Source of the DNA: Gnetum montanum
Lineage: Eukaryota; Streptophyta; Gnetopsida; Gnetales; Gnetaceae
Direction: 5' to 3'
NCBI GenBank assembly: GCA_015680685.1
Contig: MNCI01003984.1
Span: 220,044 to 251,951, forward strand
DNA length: 31,908 bases
Made by a program: the position numbers and the translations under genes. Position 1 is the first letter of the stretch; each line of letters starts with the position of its first letter. The notes beneath the pieces were generated by a model. It worked only from the letters and a program-made list of their open reading frames with translations. It did no database searches and had not been told where the DNA came from. This document shows positions 30,167 through 31,908 of this stretch, in pieces.

Positions 30167-30186
30167 TTGGTGCTATTTCCAAGGAT
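30167..30186 (+). other. Primer-binding site of copy E, tRNA-Asp type
   Basis: TTGGTGCTATTTCCAAGGAT directly after the LTR end. It matches the tRNA-Asp primer complement with CpG positions changed to TG or TA; GGAT at the end agrees with the tRNA. Confidence 0.8.
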
Positions 30187-30307
30187 GGTGCTAGTTATCT
30201 AAATTAGTTATATCATACAAGGTCACTATAAAGGACATAATGATATATCTTTTAGAAAGAAATAATTATAAAAAATCACATATAAATTCACACACAACTT
30301 CACAATC

Positions 30308-31908
30308 ATGCCTCTCCTACAAGATTACAATAATATCACACTTAGTGAAGAAGTTCATTAGAGAACCAACACACTATATGATGATGAAGATTGGAGTACA
30401 CAACCCGAAGTGGGGGTTTCTTATAAACATGAATGAATGCAACATTATCCCAATACATGAAAGAATAACTTACAAGATGACGATGAGCCCCTACTGGCCA
30501 CTAAAAGCTTAACGTAAATACAAGAGGCTGTTCGAATCTCACGTAGGCATCATAAAGAGAGCTGACTACCCAGGCTTGATTTAAACAACTTTCCTAATTT
30601 TTTAGGAGGCTATGACTTAGATCTGCATCAACATTTATAATCATTCTACAATGCTTGTACATGGAACAATATTGATAATGGGTGGCAAACACTTAAGATC
30701 TTTCCTATGACACTCGTTGGCCAAGCAAAAGTATGGTATAGATCGCTAAAACCAAATTTAATATGACGTTGGTTAACAATGATAGAATTCTTTAACGAAA
30801 AATATCAAACCTATGCAAGAGTGTCAGCCTTGAGGAAAAAAATCCAAGGATGGAAACAAGCACAACATGAACCCTTGGACATGGCTTAGAAAGATATTAT
30901 GCACTATTAAAAAACTATCCAAGCCATGGGTTTTTCAAGGAAAGGCTAATGTACCATATCATTGATGGGCTACATAATGAAATAAGAGAGACCTTATGAA
31001 TGTATGCCCAAGGTTAACTGTATGAACTACGGATCCATCAAGTCCAAGAGCTTATTCAACAGGTAGCAAAAGAAGAAGGAGAATTAGCTCGATGGGAGAG
31101 TGTTGAAAAACATCAATAGGACCAAAATCTCAACTTAACAAAGGTCCATGATCATAAAAAGGAGAAATCAAAAAATCTCAAGGTGGAAACATCATCTTTT
31201 CCAACACAATAAAAATTAGAAGAATTTGAGGCAAAGATCAATAATATGTTGGAATGGATGTATCAAAAGTGTGGAGAATTTATCAACAATATTGGAGATA
31301 AAGTCTTGACAACCCAAGAAGCAGGAAAAAATAGTAGAGAATCGGAAAGAAGGGATAAGGAAAATAAGAGCTCAATTTCCAATCATACATATGAATGTAG
31401 CATATGCCTGTATGGTCACCCCAATAGCTAATGCCCAATATTGTTACATCTACATGAGTATTGGGGAAACATGTTACATCTGGAGTTCATACAAATATAC
31501 TATGTTCAATCATAGTGGAAACAATCCTAGTTGTGGTGGAAACCACCCTTATACTAAAGACACCCTTCACATCATCCAAAACCAAATGCTTATCTTGTTT
31601 AACACCCTATTTCTCCAACTCGGCCCATGCACTTTATCTCATCACAATACCATTCTCCTCAATACTATTAACCTATGCTTCCAACACAGCCACCACCTTG
31701 TGCACCTTATACTCCTCCTAAATTTCAACATTCTCATCCTTTCCCTCCTTTTACAGTTCCACGAACTATTCCTAAGGTGTCTACACCACCAAAACAATCC
31801 AAAAACGCTACTTGTGCTACTACTTCCAACAATAGTGAGAAACCTCAGCAACATCAAAAGTTCCCCTTCTTTAAACACATCTGTAAGAAGGGACAACACA
31901 ATTCCAAG
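30308..31908 (+). pseudogene. gag: Gag of retrotransposon copy E (runs off the right edge)
   Basis: ATG at 30308 (MPLLQDYNN). Compared with copy D the Ser-rich N-terminal region is deleted by roughly 300 bases between SYKHE and DDEPLLATKS. The gag core is clear: LPRLDLNNFPNFLGGY, LVGQAKVWYRSLKPN, FNEKYQTYARVSALRK. A one-base deletion near 30886 (ATGGCTTAGAAAG against ATGGCCTTAGAAAG in copy D) shifts the frame. From 31246 one frame runs to the window end (221 codons): LEWMYQKCGEF, CSICLYGHPN, HLHEYWGNMLH, then a Pro/Gln/Ser-rich tail. Most of its stops sit where a Gln codon would need one C-to-T change, for example VQS(TAG)WKQS(TAG)LWW. Near the edge FFKHICKKGQ may be a worn zinc knuckle. Confidence 0.83.

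Noticed and set aside
31642-31899. Minus-strand 85-codon open frame
   Set aside because: Antisense to the Pro/Gln-rich Gag tail of copy E; its Arg/Leu/Trp-rich composition is what that tail gives in reverse.

Overview
This is repeat-dominated nuclear DNA from a seed plant with a large genome. It is AT-rich, has no intact host gene, and is built from decayed LTR retrotransposons, solo LTRs and a satellite array. A gymnosperm such as a conifer would fit the old, CpG-poor, heavily stop-coded copies, but the species is inference. An 80-base run of Ns (16805-16884) and a single N (24474) show that it is a draft assembly.

Four copies of one LTR retrotransposon family dominate; I call them A, B, D and E. 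Their LTRs begin TGATGA(GT) and end ACTCATCA, carry a TATA box, and are followed (A, D, E) by a primer-binding site matching tRNA-Asp. The sense strand then encodes a Ty3/gypsy-type Gag with a long Pro/Tyr/His/Gln-rich tail. Copy A lies on the minus strand at 1-2585 and runs off the left edge. Copy B lies on the minus strand at 11264-17639, with both LTRs. Copy D lies on the plus strand from 24127. Copy E lies on the plus strand from 29351 and runs off the right edge. B, the only copy bounded by two LTRs, has about 4.6 kb inside and shows no protease, reverse transcriptase, RNase H or integrase. Instead B and D share a collinear 3' region with a second, unrecognised reading frame. I read this family as a non-autonomous, Gag-only retrotransposon that would need polymerase from elsewhere.

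Between these copies lie: a Ty1/copia-type LTR (5218 to about 6360) with polypurine tract and primer-site remnants on opposite sides; a Ty3/gypsy pol remnant (about 6500-8850) whose integrase catalytic Glu is Lys; a dimeric satellite (19441-20998, remnant 24039-24126) with alternating subunits of about 137 and 187 bases; and a younger, CpG-rich solo LTR (22412-24033) flanked by a 5-base target duplication, CCAAA. The upstream part of that solo LTR holds 13 exact copies of TTACGC/GCGTAA, including four TTACGC-N16-GCGTAA modules of exactly 28 bases.

The stretches 2586-5199, 8851-11263, 17640-19440 and 20999-22406 are AT-rich and hold nothing I can name beyond the fragments listed. The nesting implies that the satellite came first, and that the solo LTR and copy D then inserted into it. 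Copy E inserted into a separate, already broken reading frame that starts at 29022.
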